From NCBI RefSeq assembly GCF_016918565.1, contig NZ_JAFFQD010000035.1:1-57040 (forward strand): 57,040 bases of DNA. Reading direction: 5' to 3'. Both the position numbers and the translations under genes were made by a program. This document shows, piece after piece, positions 36,061 through 45,092 of the stretch. Every line of letters begins with the position of its first letter. The first letter of the stretch is position 1. The DNA is from Desulfogranum marinum. Its GTDB lineage: Bacteria > Desulfobacterota > Desulfobulbia > Desulfobulbales > Desulfobulbaceae. The notes beneath the pieces are model-generated. The model saw only the letters and a program-made list of their open reading frames with translations. It had not been told where the DNA came from and searched no databases.

Positions 36061-36618
36061 TTAAAAAAGGATACCGTAACGAATCCCCAGCGTATCCAGT
36101 CCATCGTTAGGATCGGCTAGGTATCCGTTGGAAACGTGATCAAACATAACAGAAAGGCGATGGCGTTTGGCCATGGTAAACCCAGTTTCAAAGCTGACGC
36201 GAAAGAGGACCGGAGAGCCGAGCTGTTTTTTATTTATCTTATTCGCATCATCGGTTTCCCCGTTGTGTACGGCGAGTCCACCGCCAATGACCACAAAAAA
36301 ACCGTTATTCCATGAGTACTCCCACAAACCACCTCCATACACCTTGCTGGTATCTCCAGAGTCGTTAATCGTGATACCAAAATTTGGCCGAACCTGCCCT
36401 CCCCAAAGAGGCCAAGAGGGAGAAAAAACCAACTCTGCATTAAAATCTGTGCCTTTCTCATAACGACTGCCGCTCCAGAGGCCGTCCACGTCATGGCCCA
36501 GCAACCCAATACGGACCTCACTGATCAGCGGCTCTGCATAAGTGACCATGGGCATAAGGATGAGCAACAGAAAAATAAAAAACAAACTGAGTTGACTGAC
36601 AGGTAACACTACTTTCAC
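36061..36618 (-). CDS. Acyloxyacyl hydrolase (PagL-like) outer-membrane protein
   Basis: The 185-residue protein has a signal peptide (LFFIFLLLILMPMVTYA) and an eight-stranded beta-barrel pattern with alternating residues. The C-terminal FDHVSNGYLADPNDG contains His161 and Ser163 of the PagL catalytic site. Position 175, where the family has Glu in NxGxE, is Asp, so activity may be reduced. PagL removes a 3-O-acyl chain from lipid A in the outer membrane. GTG 36618 lies inside the inverted repeat of the adjacent 255-bp element, so the upstream region and perhaps the start have been replaced. Confidence 0.75.
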   Translation of the reverse strand: MKVVLPVSQLSLFFIFLLLILMPMVTYAEPLISEVRIGLLGHDVDGLWSGSRYEKGTDFNAELVFSPSWPLWGGQVRPNFGITINDSGDTSKVYGGGLWEYSWNNGFFVVIGGGLAVHNGETDDANKINKKQLGSPVLFRVSFETGFTMAKRHRLSVMFDHVSNGYLADPNDGLDTLGIRYGILF

Positions 36619-36873
36619 CTAAATCCTGCAATTGCCAAGTTTGCCGAAGGTGCGATGCTGCGTACACGCAGACGTACTGTAGTACTTCAAGTGTGCGCAA
36701 ACAAAGCAGATTCGGTAAAATCGGCAATCCCGAAGGGTGGCAAGCATGAGAAAAATGCTCTTAAATGTAACTCACATAAAAAGTGAACTGATTTCTTGTT
36801 GATAAAACCGACAACAGTCTGGAAAAACATAACTAAAAGCATTTTTGTCATGTTTGACATGCAAGATTTAGGT
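36617..36873. repeat. Dispersed 255-bp element (family D), copy 1
   Basis: This copy and 48230-48482 are nearly identical for about 253 bases. Both ends carry inverted TAAATC-type sequence: ACCTAAATCCTGCA on the left and TGCAAGATTTAGGT on the right. Inside are GCGTACACG/GTGTGCGC and AATTGCC...GGCAATC inverted pairs that would fold into a long hairpin. No transposase is present, so a MITE-like element is likely. It covers the start of the PagL-like gene. Confidence 0.9.
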
Positions 36874-37309
36874 TTCATTATATTTCTCGGAAGTAATTCA
36901 TCAAAAAAATCTGACTAATCGTTCACTGGCTCTCCATGGAGTCTGCGCTTACCTTTTCGCCTGCGATCCTCCTATTATGCTTATCCATCCTCACCTAGGG
37001 CCAATGAGCATATAAACTCCTCCAGCACAGCAGGTTTGCTGCAGATACCGGGAAGCCACGTTGTGGTCTTGTAAGCAAGATATTGATTTTGATAGAATAT
37101 GAGTAATAGATGAGTCATTACAGAAGCAGACAAAAGCAAACCAGTGGTAAGACGGGGACGGACATCAACGGACCTCATCTGTTAAACGCGAAGTCGTACC
37201 ACCATACAAGGGATAAAAATCCCTCAACAAGATTGACCTTACAACTTTAGCAACTGTTTCTTGCGCGATATCGAGATGATGCCATGTGATTAACAGAGGA
37301 GAATCTGTC
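36619..37309. other. Intergenic region with repeat element and family A copy
   Basis: Apart from the 255-bp element and the 17-bp unit at 36938-36953 nothing is supported. ORFs inside the element are not credited. GAGGAG at about 37295 is the ribosome binding site of the gene at 37310. Confidence 0.4.
36938..36953 (-). repeat. Dispersed repeat family A, inverted copy
   Basis: GGAGTCTGCGCTTACC is the exact inverse of the 17-bp unit found in four tandem copies near 4.65 kb and once near 30.47 kb. As at the 30 kb site, it is bordered by AAAA on the unit's 5' side, suggesting that these are ends of one type of element. Confidence 0.7.
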
Positions 37310-38611
37310 TTGAAAAAGCTCGTTGTGCTGTTCAGTCTCGCTCTTGGTATCTTTTTTCTCAACCTTTGTTTTGGTGCGGCAATCTTTGCGGAAAACATGA
37401 CAGACTCCCAAGAAATCTCTTCTCCCCAAAAAACATCCTCACACACTCTTGCAAAATTGCAGGCCAGATCAAATTTTGTAGAAAAATTCCCGGATATAAC
37501 CGACACAGAACGTCGGGACACGATCCTTGGCCAAACCGCCCGTGCGTTTCTCGGTGACCAGATCGAGTCATTATCATCTGATCCCCTCTTTTTTAAAGAG
37601 ATTGACACGGAGGGACCATGGTTTAAAGGATGGTATACTCGTATTACCGGGACCGACGGCACTTCCATTGCCGTGGTCGGTGCCTCCCAGTACCTGCCTG
37701 GACAAAAGTTTACGACACCATACGAGATGCATATCCCAGGGTATCTAGCAGTTATTGTCAGTGACCATGGTCGAACAAAAATTTACGAGACCTTTCCCAA
37801 AAAGACCATACTTTGGAGCAATCGTGAGCTCGCACTTGATGCCCCGGATTCACCTGCCTGGGAGAGTTTTTTATGGCATTCAGAAAATGGCTTCATCACT
37901 AATGAGTCCATAGAAATAGCAATACCAGGTAAAATTGAACTAACCGCAACGCTAGGTGCCCGGCTCCCGTATAATTCAAATACCCAGTGGTTAGGTCCAG
38001 AAGGATTGGTAGAGTTTCTCCCTATTGTACCCTTACACTGGTTTGTCTACACTCTCGGCTCGAATTCCACCTACCACTATACTCTGCTCGATGAAAAGAG
38101 CGCTTCCGTTAAAGGTCATGGTTACGCCCACCAAGAATCCAACTGGGGAAATGTTTTTCCACCTGCCTGGATCTGGTCCGAGGGAATCAATTCGTCAAAC
38201 ACGCGACAATTAGCCCTCTCCGGAGGAGAACTATCAATAAATGGTTCGCTTCTCACCACATGGCTGGTTGCCTATCACTCTCCTGTGATCCAGTGGCAGT
38301 TTCGGCCGACGCTTCCTGGAACCGATTATTTGGCGAACATAGACGCTTGCTCAGGCAAGTTTGCCATCACAGCTAAAGATGTGCTGCGAAAAATAGTTAT
38401 CGAGGTAAATGCGCCGCTTGCTAGCTTTATTGATGTTTCAGTGCCAACAGAAACAGGGTTTACACACGGCGCAAAAGAATCTTTCTCGGCAAATGTGACG
38501 GTCAATGGCTACATCAAACTACCGTGGCTAGGTTATATATTGATAGACCGATATCAATTCACAGGGGCAGCCTTGGAGTTCGGCGCAGACTACATGTGCG
38601 GGCAAGATTGA
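37310..38611 (+). CDS. Secreted tocopherol cyclase-like protein
   Basis: The 433-residue product has a signal peptide (LVVLFSLALGIFFLNLCFGAAIFA) and a large beta-rich body. The GHGYAHQESNWGNVFPPAW segment and ending WIWSEG match the YxExNWGxxFPxxWxW signature of tocopherol cyclase-like proteins. In plants that enzyme closes the chromanol ring, but bacterial members have unknown substrates, perhaps prenylated quinols or other lipids. TTG 37310 is chosen because GAGGAG is 8 bases upstream, while the ATG at 37286 has none. It is followed by 233 bases before the convergent octaheme gene. Confidence 0.72.
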   Translation: MKKLVVLFSLALGIFFLNLCFGAAIFAENMTDSQEISSPQKTSSHTLAKLQARSNFVEKFPDITDTERRDTILGQTARAFLGDQIESLSSDPLFFKEIDTEGPWFKGWYTRITGTDGTSIAVVGASQYLPGQKFTTPYEMHIPGYLAVIVSDHGRTKIYETFPKKTILWSNRELALDAPDSPAWESFLWHSENGFITNESIEIAIPGKIELTATLGARLPYNSNTQWLGPEGLVEFLPIVPLHWFVYTLGSNSTYHYTLLDEKSASVKGHGYAHQESNWGNVFPPAWIWSEGINSSNTRQLALSGGELSINGSLLTTWLVAYHSPVIQWQFRPTLPGTDYLANIDACSGKFAITAKDVLRKIVIEVNAPLASFIDVSVPTETGFTHGAKESFSANVTVNGYIKLPWLGYILIDRYQFTGAALEFGADYMCGQD

Positions 38612-38844
38612 CAAAACGCTGCGGCAAAAAAGCCTCCACTTGGAACAGACCCGGTTTTGTACTGGATAACAGCACTAACATCCTGATCTGTCCCGTAAAG
38701 TGCTCATCTTGAATCATGCCCAATTTTCTTGCCGGCAAAACAAGAACCGCTTTTCAGGCCGCACTCAGCGGATCTGCCTGGGAGTTATTCAACTGATAAT
38801 CGTCTATTCTGCCCCACCAATCATTTGTTCATAGGATCAAGCAT

Positions 38845-40326
38845 TTATTTGGGAGGGGCCTGTTTCTGCAAGCCACGGAGCAGCAACAAATGTTCGCGCA
38901 TTTTCTGCAGATTTTTATGCTGCCACCAGCGGCCATTGTCAAATACTCCGTAATCAGTACCGCCCATGGCGCTGGCTAACCGGGTTGAGTTACCGTAAAA
39001 AAGCCACTGTTCAATCCACTCTATCTCAATCGCTTCGTCAAAGGGGTTATCATCGTTGGACAGCCCTTCTTCCCACGCCTCGGTTACCATTCGTGTAGCC
39101 TGAAGAGTCATATGATTTGTGCTGGCAATCGATGTGTCGAGACGGTTGAAATGGCCATCTACCCATTGACGACCATGACAGCCAAGACAAACATTAGCCA
39201 TGGTCTCTTTTCTGACAGTCATCTCTTCGGCATCGATCAGAAATTTGCTCACAGGTTCTCCACTTAGTTCCGTTGGCAGATGCAACCCATCCTGATTGAC
39301 GATCGTTGTAGTATCAGCGGCAATCGGATGCGGGTGCGCATATGGCAACCCGAAAAGGCGCCATGGCAGACGGTCATTCATTCGATGTGACCGCTCGGCC
39401 AACACCTCGCCTTCCTCGTCAACAACCAATGAGATGTGACAGGTTGCACAGGTTGGAGCTGTGAAATCAGTACCTACAGTCCATGGTACGGATTCGAAGT
39501 TCCATTGTTTATCAATCGATTTCTGGATATTGCCGTGTACACTGACAGCATAAACCTTGGCAGCGGGCACATCAGGCCCTTTATGGCACTGTGCGCAGGT
39601 GTACGGCTTTCGTGCAACCTCGATCGAATAATGATGTCTGGCATGACAAGGAGAGCAGGAACCGACCGAGCCATCCGGATTCAATCGCCCAACCCCGATG
39701 TTAGGCCAATTTGCCAGGGTTGGAAAATCCATTTCCCCCATAATCGTATCTCGGGTCTCAAGACCGGTTATCCTCACCTCGGTCCCATGGCACGATAGAC
39801 ATGAATCAGCATTGTTCGCCTCATCAGTCCCATGATAATTGATGTCGCCGTTGCTATATTCGTGGAGACCGTTGGTGACATCGACCATCTTTAAGTAGAG
39901 CGGATTTCCCATCAGGTTGCCATATGCCTGGCTCATCAGGTTTTCACTGTATTCCTCAACCTCAACGGGATGACAGGTTGCACAATCAGCAGGCGAAACC
40001 ACAGTATGAACAGCGTAGCCGTTATGGTCGAAGCTGCCCGGATGTGCGCTTGCATTCATGGTGTGGCATTCCGCGCAGCCAACTGCTGTTTCTAATAGAT
40101 TATCGGCAACTTTCAGTGCCGACATTCTCTTTTCTTGAATTTGCTTGGCCATTGCTATGGAAGGACTCACCTGGGAATGCCGGCTCTTCTTCCAGTCGGC
40201 AACAATTCCCGGAGTCACCAATTCATGGCAGCCGATACATCCCTCAGTGTCCTCACTGATATTCACAGCCGGCAATTGAGATGAAAAAACTATGGACGCG
40301 ATGATGATTACCAAGGTAGTTCTCAT
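38845..40326 (-). CDS. Octaheme c-type cytochrome (hydroxylamine oxidoreductase-like)
   Basis: The 493-residue protein has a signal peptide and eight CxxCH motifs: CIGCH, CAECH, CATCH, CLSCH, CSPCH, CAQCH, CATCH and CLGCH. The first is followed by ELVTPGIVADWKKSRHS, which resembles the start of octaheme hydroxylamine-oxidoreductase-family proteins, known to reduce or oxidise nitrogen compounds. It therefore may handle nitrite or hydroxylamine in the periplasm, but the exact reaction, and the presence of the crosslinking Tyr of true HAO, cannot be settled by eye. No partner quinol dehydrogenase is adjacent. Confidence 0.88.
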   Translation of the reverse strand: MRTTLVIIIASIVFSSQLPAVNISEDTEGCIGCHELVTPGIVADWKKSRHSQVSPSIAMAKQIQEKRMSALKVADNLLETAVGCAECHTMNASAHPGSFDHNGYAVHTVVSPADCATCHPVEVEEYSENLMSQAYGNLMGNPLYLKMVDVTNGLHEYSNGDINYHGTDEANNADSCLSCHGTEVRITGLETRDTIMGEMDFPTLANWPNIGVGRLNPDGSVGSCSPCHARHHYSIEVARKPYTCAQCHKGPDVPAAKVYAVSVHGNIQKSIDKQWNFESVPWTVGTDFTAPTCATCHISLVVDEEGEVLAERSHRMNDRLPWRLFGLPYAHPHPIAADTTTIVNQDGLHLPTELSGEPVSKFLIDAEEMTVRKETMANVCLGCHGRQWVDGHFNRLDTSIASTNHMTLQATRMVTEAWEEGLSNDDNPFDEAIEIEWIEQWLFYGNSTRLASAMGGTDYGVFDNGRWWQHKNLQKMREHLLLLRGLQKQAPPK

Positions 40327-40559
40327 AAATGCCTCCCAATAAATAGATTATCTTATAACCAACTGTAGCTAGGCTTTTTTTTATGAGTACCATTCTCATC
40401 TAAATAAATCCAGGCCGCTCTGTATATACACAACCGACTGCAAAGAAAAATTACCTGGGGTCCACCCTCAGAGACAGAGAACCGCCTCACCTCTGGGCGA
40501 AAAGACCGAGATACCCCAAATGTATCAGGCCAGAGTCGAAGCTACTGTTTGGTGGTACG

Positions 40560-40961
40560 TCAGAACAGCTCATTGTCCAAAATTAACGAAGAAAGGGATA
40601 TAAGGCCAACCAATTCCCCTTTTTCTTCCACCGGAGCTCTTCTGATTCCGGCTCTATACAATAACCGCGCTACATAGCGCACATCCATCTCGGCAGGCAC
40701 AGTGATGACAGGCTTGCTCATAATCTCATAGACATTAACCTCTTCCGAAGTTCGTCCCGGTATCATCACTCCCTTTATAAAATCCTGGTAAACCAGGATC
40801 CCCCAGGCGTCGTCTGCATTGCGCTTGTCGACCAAAAGGGCATACACGTTTTCCGAACGCATTTTCGCTGCGGCTTCTTTTGCCGTTGCCATTCCGTCAA
40901 CCGAGACAATTTTCTTTTGCATTACGTCTTTAGCCCGAACTATAGTGGCGTTGATTTCCAT
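40560..40961 (-). CDS. CBS-domain protein
   Basis: The 133-residue protein consists of two CBS repeats: AKDVMQKKIVSVDGMATAKEA and NVYALLVD, then YEIMSKPVITVPAEMDVRYV with RRAPVEEKGELVGLISLSSL. Pairs of CBS domains bind adenine nucleotides or S-adenosylmethionine and act as energy sensors. GGAG is about 9 bases before ATG 40961. It follows the P-II-like gene by 36 bases and is the last gene in the DUF1538 cluster, where it could gate the membrane proteins. Confidence 0.9.
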   Translation of the reverse strand: MEINATIVRAKDVMQKKIVSVDGMATAKEAAAKMRSENVYALLVDKRNADDAWGILVYQDFIKGVMIPGRTSEEVNVYEIMSKPVITVPAEMDVRYVARLLYRAGIRRAPVEEKGELVGLISLSSLILDNELF

Positions 40962-40997
40962 GTTGCGTTTCTCCATGCAGTATATGATTCTTATCCG

Positions 40998-41345
40998 TTA
41001 GAAATAGCTGTTACGCACGTCTTCTTTAAATTTTTCCATCTGGCTCTCAAGTCCGACTACATGCTCCACGGGAAGCACAAAGGCTATACCTGTTCCCGGT
41101 TTACCAAACTCGCCTGCTTTTTTTACCGAATCGAGAATTTTTGCAACGAGATGCTCCTCAACCAACATCATAATGATGTCAGTCTGTGCCTCCAGGGTGA
41201 GACCGAAAAATGTTTTTGCCTCATGGATACCTGTCCCCCTCGCCGGAATAATCGTTGCCCCTGTAGCACCAGCCTCTTTTCCAGCATCAACAACCTGGTC
41301 GGTTATATCCGCTTTGACCGATGCTAAAATAAGTTTAAAGCGCAT
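40998..41345 (-). CDS. P-II-like nitrogen regulatory family protein
   Basis: The 115-residue protein has the P-II fold: FKLILASVKADITDQVVDAG at the start, ARGTGIHEAKTFFGLTLEA in the T-loop and KAGEFGKPGTGIAFVLPVEHV at the end for ATP/ADP binding. The T-loop lacks the uridylylated Tyr of GlnB, so it is a P-II-like variant. Its start overlaps the end of the second DUF1538 gene by 11 bases, indicating translational coupling. It probably binds the DUF1538 proteins. Confidence 0.92.
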   Translation of the reverse strand: MRFKLILASVKADITDQVVDAGKEAGATGATIIPARGTGIHEAKTFFGLTLEAQTDIIMMLVEEHLVAKILDSVKKAGEFGKPGTGIAFVLPVEHVVGLESQMEKFKEDVRNSYF

Positions 41346-42135
41346 GCGTTTTCTCCAATTTTTGTATTCTTTTTTTTCGTTTAACGCTCCACTCCATCAA
41401 CTGAGCGTAGCCCATAACGCTTATGATCGGAAAGAGACTGGCAAAGGCAATCAGGCCAAAACCATCTAAGGCAGGATTCCTCCCCGGCACAGTAGACGCC
41501 AGGCCAAGGCCAAGAGCCGCTACTAATGGGACTGTAACAGTTGAGGTTGTCACCCCACCCGAATCATAGGCCAGAGGGATGATATTTTTGGGAGCAAAAA
41601 GGGTCTGCACAATAACAATCAGGTAACCGACCAGTACATAAATATAAAGTGGAGTTCCTGTGATAATACGAAAACAGCCAAGGCTGATTCCGAACGCAAC
41701 ACCGATGGCCACAGTGATGCGCAACCCCCACTGACTTAATGTTCCTGCTGAAGCTTCATTTGCCTTAAACGCCACAGCAATCAAGGATGGCTCGGCAATG
41801 GTTGTTGCAAAACCAATCATGGCCGCAAAAAGATATATCCATCCGTATTCTTTCCAGTCAGCTTTGGTAACAACGGCACCTGCTTCGTAAATAAAGTCTG
41901 GATCAGAGAGTTGGGTAGCCATTATCTGCCCCAGCGGAAAAAGTGCTTTTTCAAGACCTGCCAGAAAAAGCGCAAGGCCGATAACAACAAAAACACCGCC
42001 GACTACTAGACGTCGCAGGTGCGGAATAGGCTCACGTAGCACTAGCACTTGAAACCCGACAATTAAAATCACAATAGGGATGACATCCCTGCAGGTGGTA
42101 AGAAATATACTTCCAAAATCAACAAGAAATACCAT
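41335..42135 (-). CDS. DUF1538 membrane protein
   Basis: The 266-residue protein has about eight hydrophobic helices. Conserved traits of the family are VLREPIPHLRRLVVGG, the [18 protein letters not shown] segment and [24 protein letters not shown], shared with the next gene. Members are uncharacterised membrane proteins with transporter-like appearance. It has 30 bases between its start and the preceding DUF1538 gene, and overlaps the P-II gene. The two DUF1538 paralogues are likely a heterodimer. Confidence 0.92.
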   Translation of the reverse strand: MVFLVDFGSIFLTTCRDVIPIVILIVGFQVLVLREPIPHLRRLVVGGVFVVIGLALFLAGLEKALFPLGQIMATQLSDPDFIYEAGAVVTKADWKEYGWIYLFAAMIGFATTIAEPSLIAVAFKANEASAGTLSQWGLRITVAIGVAFGISLGCFRIITGTPLYIYVLVGYLIVIVQTLFAPKNIIPLAYDSGGVTTSTVTVPLVAALGLGLASTVPGRNPALDGFGLIAFASLFPIISVMGYAQLMEWSVKRKKRIQKLEKTHAL

Positions 42136-42165
42136 GTCAATACGCTCCGTAGTCAGTGTTTCTTA

Positions 42166-42897
42166 TCAAAAAACGACAAGGCCATAGCCCATGACAAAAA
42201 TCATCGGCAAAAGGGAGGCCAGAGCAATAAGGCCAAAACCATCAAGAAGAGGACTCCGTCCCTTAATGGATGAAGCCAGGCCTACTCCTAAAGCTGCAAC
42301 CAGGGGGACGGTGATGGTCGAGGTCGTAACCCCGCCAGCATCGTAGGCAATGCCGATGATTTCCTTTGGGGCGATGACAGTCATCAACATAACCACCGCG
42401 TACCCGCAAATAATCAGGTAATGCAGGGGCCAGCCAAGGAGGATACGCATGACGCCGATAAGAATAGAAAGTCCAACTGAAAATGCGACAACCATCCGAA
42501 GCCAAAAAGCATATTGCTCAAGCGAGTCCATTCCCGGATCAATCAGACCGCCCTGGCCGGCTATTTCCGCGGCCTTGTCTGCAACAGCAATCAGAGAAGG
42601 TTCCGCAACCGTGGTGGAGAAACCCAACGTAAAAGCAAAGGTAAGGAGCCAGAAAAGGCTCCCCTTTCTGGCCAGGCCGCGTGCCATCGATTCACCGATG
42701 GGAAACAGCCCCATTTCCAGTCCTTGGACAAACAGACTGAGACCGACAACCACTAAAAGAGCCCCAAACAGCACTTCTCCTATTTGAGGCAATGGTTGCC
42801 GAATGACAACAATCTGAAAAAAACCGATAACCAGAATAATTGGCAGCAAATCAGTGAAGGCATCTCTCAATTTTTTCCAGATTATCGAAGCAATCAT
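42166..42897 (-). CDS. DUF1538 membrane protein
   Basis: The 243-residue protein has about eight helices and the same signature as its neighbour: [34 protein letters not shown] and [25 protein letters not shown]. It is the first gene of the DUF1538-DUF1538-PII-CBS cluster. The substrate is not known. The paired AEPS and GGVTTST motifs in the membrane part suggest a pore or carrier with a duplicated half. The intervening gap to the second gene is 30 bases. Confidence 0.92.
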   Translation of the reverse strand: MIASIIWKKLRDAFTDLLPIILVIGFFQIVVIRQPLPQIGEVLFGALLVVVGLSLFVQGLEMGLFPIGESMARGLARKGSLFWLLTFAFTLGFSTTVAEPSLIAVADKAAEIAGQGGLIDPGMDSLEQYAFWLRMVVAFSVGLSILIGVMRILLGWPLHYLIICGYAVVMLMTVIAPKEIIGIAYDAGGVTTSTITVPLVAALGVGLASSIKGRSPLLDGFGLIALASLLPMIFVMGYGLVVF

Positions 42898-43670
42898 TGT
42901 TAGTAAAAACCCTTATGGGAATCATGATTAACGAACCAAATAACGAACATAACTCTCTCTTAAAATAAAGAAGTCAGGATGTAAGGCAGTATAAACCACT
43001 CATGGAATCAACCTGCTGCATTTTATGAGCATGCCTACCGTATAAGTATCCCACGAAGGTCTAAAAACTGCCAATCTACCCCGAACTGTAGCTGTTCCGC
43101 AATACTCCAAATGGTCACACGCTGACCAATTAGCTCTACACCGGTACGCTGGGTGGGCAAATCGTGAAGAGTTGGGATGGTGCTGAATAACTACTTCCTC
43201 CCTTTTATTTTCAGCTATAATCGTTATATTTTATCATGCAAAATACAAAGATACCTCTTTTGACAATATCGCCTAATAATTAATTCAATTTAATTACATG
43301 GTAGGGGTTGAAGTGTGCGCTTATTTTCGGTGAATAAAAGGCGATATTAGCAGGCCCTATAAAACCTACTAACTGTATGATGGAAACTATTGGGAGCTGT
43401 ATACAAAGGAAGAAGGACTGCAGGGAATTGGAGACGCAAAAAGCCCACCAGCAAGAATTGTTCGGCTTTTTAAACATGAATGGTCAGGCGGCAGGAGTTG
43501 AACTCCGATCGCAGAACTAAGGTCACCGAAATAGTGGACTTGTACGGCAAGGATAACATATTACCCCTGACCTCTGATGAACAATGTTCCATTTCTCTTA
43601 GGTCTTACTTTTTTTTGTGATCCCTCCCTATTATTCGTAAAAATTGAATTAGAAAAATATTCACTAGATT
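42898..43670. other. Intergenic region with palindromic element
   Basis: This 773-base stretch contains one copy of repeat family B at 43088-43193 and otherwise no supported gene. The right half is AT-rich. A GGAGTTGAACTCC palindrome at about 43494 recalls part of a tRNA T-arm, but no tRNA fold completes it. Confidence 0.4.
43088..43193 (+). repeat. Palindromic dispersed element, family B copy 2
   Basis: It begins GTAGCTGTTCCGCA and ends GTGCTGAATAACTAC; interior AATGGTCACACGCTGACC corresponds to ATGTTCATAAGCTGACC in copy 1. About 18 bases upstream, AATCTACC is shared with copy 1. It is more diverged than copies 1 and 3. Confidence 0.7.
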
Positions 43671-44456
43671 ATGTATAAAAATATTGGTGCGTACTATATC
43701 ATCGATGGCCAAATCATGTCCTCTGAAACATTTAAACCGTTAAAGGGTGATACTGTTATTTATGAAGTGTTGCGGGTTATTAATGGTCATATTCTATTTT
43801 TAGAAGATCATATGGAGAGGTTGCAACACTCACTTGGCAAGGCAGCAGTTCAAGCAGATGTGAAATACATACAAGAACAACTTCTTCGTTTGGTATCCAT
43901 TAACAAGCAAATGGATAAAAATATTAAGTTGGATGTTACGACTGGAAAGTACCAGCTTTATTTCATAGAAAGTACTTATCCCAAAAGAAAATTTTATGAG
44001 GATGGGGTAGAGACAGCTGCCGTTCACTTAGAACGTAACAACCCAACAATAAAGCAACTTGACATGGAGTACAAACATAAGATTGAGCGAATTAAAGGCG
44101 ATACTTTTTTTGAAGTGCTTCTAGTCAATCAACAGCATAAAATTATAGAAGGAAGTAGTTCTAATTTGCTTTTTTTCAAAAAAAACACCCTTTATAGTGC
44201 ACCACTTGATGAAATATTAACCGGCATTACATTCCAAAACGTAATAAAAATAAGCGAAACGCTAGGTCTTGAAGTTACGTATAAAGGAGTTGATATCAAT
44301 CAGCTGGATCAAATGGACGGTTGTTTTTTAACTGGTACATCCCTAGGCGTCCTGCCGATAAAATCAATTGATCACCATGTGTATGATTCAGCCAAACAGC
44401 CCGTAGTGTTGAAATTAATGCAGGCTTATAATGCTCTATCAAGATCGATGCAGTAA
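43671..44456 (+). CDS. Class IV aminotransferase (PLP-dependent)
   Basis: The 261-residue protein has the fold IV pattern: KGDTVIYEVLRVINGHILFLEDHMERL at the start, YKHKIERIKG with the probable PLP Lys, VNQQHKIIEGSSSNLLFF and EILTGITFQNVIKISETLG. The family includes branched-chain and D-amino acid aminotransferases and aminodeoxychorismate lyase; the substrate is not determined. It is strikingly AT-rich compared with flanking genes, with no ribosome binding site, which suggests recent transfer. It may be the start of the AT-rich segment reaching 46.8 kb. Confidence 0.85.
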   Translation: MYKNIGAYYIIDGQIMSSETFKPLKGDTVIYEVLRVINGHILFLEDHMERLQHSLGKAAVQADVKYIQEQLLRLVSINKQMDKNIKLDVTTGKYQLYFIESTYPKRKFYEDGVETAAVHLERNNPTIKQLDMEYKHKIERIKGDTFFEVLLVNQQHKIIEGSSSNLLFFKKNTLYSAPLDEILTGITFQNVIKISETLGLEVTYKGVDINQLDQMDGCFLTGTSLGVLPIKSIDHHVYDSAKQPVVLKLMQAYNALSRSMQ

Positions 44457-44653
44457 CGCTTGGCAGACCAATCTTACCGGCTTGTTTTGAAAAACTTGAA
44501 ACCCCGCTGAGTAGGCAAACAACGCAGGGAGCGTGATCACCCCAAACAGTGTGGTACCTGTAGGGGAAGGAAGGAGGAAGAAAGAGACATTGATGTGGTT
44601 TATAATTTTACACCGCAGCCTGCCCTCTATTGTAAAAAACCAATTGTTTTCAA

Positions 44654-45076
44654 TTATTTAATCACACAATTCAAGAAAATCAATCCTATAATTAAGCCTA
44701 AAACAATGTTAACCGAGATACCGATACAAAACGGTTTCGTCAATCTATGAGAAAGGGAAAGCCTGGTTAATGGTATTCTTTTTGTAGAACCGTGTTTTTG
44801 AAAAGAGCATTTATTGCATTGATATCTTATCGGTTTTCCAAAAAGAATAAAACCAATGGGCGTAGAAATAAGCAAAGTATATTGCCACCAACGAAAAACC
44901 GGCTCTAGAACCCCCCATTCACATTTCGGACAACCTGTATACTTTGCACCATCAAGTTTTTGCTTGTTCGGGTCGTTCCCCAAGCCAAGCAAGCCCGGTT
45001 TCTTTTTTCTTATATACCTCCATATTGCAGTTACAATACATATCCAAATTATGATGAGAAAATAAGGATGTTCCAT
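44654..45076 (-). CDS. Hypothetical membrane protein with zinc-ribbon-like cysteines
   Basis: The 140-residue protein has helices at about 5-22, 65-80 and 118-136 and two Cys pairs, CPKC near 49 and CNKC near 92, on either side of a hydrophobic stretch. The arrangement is like a membrane-anchored zinc ribbon, but I do not recognise a family. It is AT-rich like its neighbours and divergent from them. No clear ribosome binding site can be picked out before ATG 45076. Confidence 0.6.
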   Translation of the reverse strand: MEHPYFLIIIWICIVTAIWRYIRKKKPGLLGLGNDPNKQKLDGAKYTGCPKCEWGVLEPVFRWWQYTLLISTPIGFILFGKPIRYQCNKCSFQKHGSTKRIPLTRLSLSHRLTKPFCIGISVNIVLGLIIGLIFLNCVIK

Positions 45077-45092
45077 TTATTTCGTTGATGAG

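Noticed and set aside
36687-36878. ORF inside the 255-bp element
   Set aside because: It lies entirely within a repeat, has no ribosome binding site and is explained by hairpin sequence.
43490-43560. tRNA-like segment
   Set aside because: GGAGTTGAACTCC recalls a T-arm but no acceptor, anticodon or D-arm pairing can be formed.
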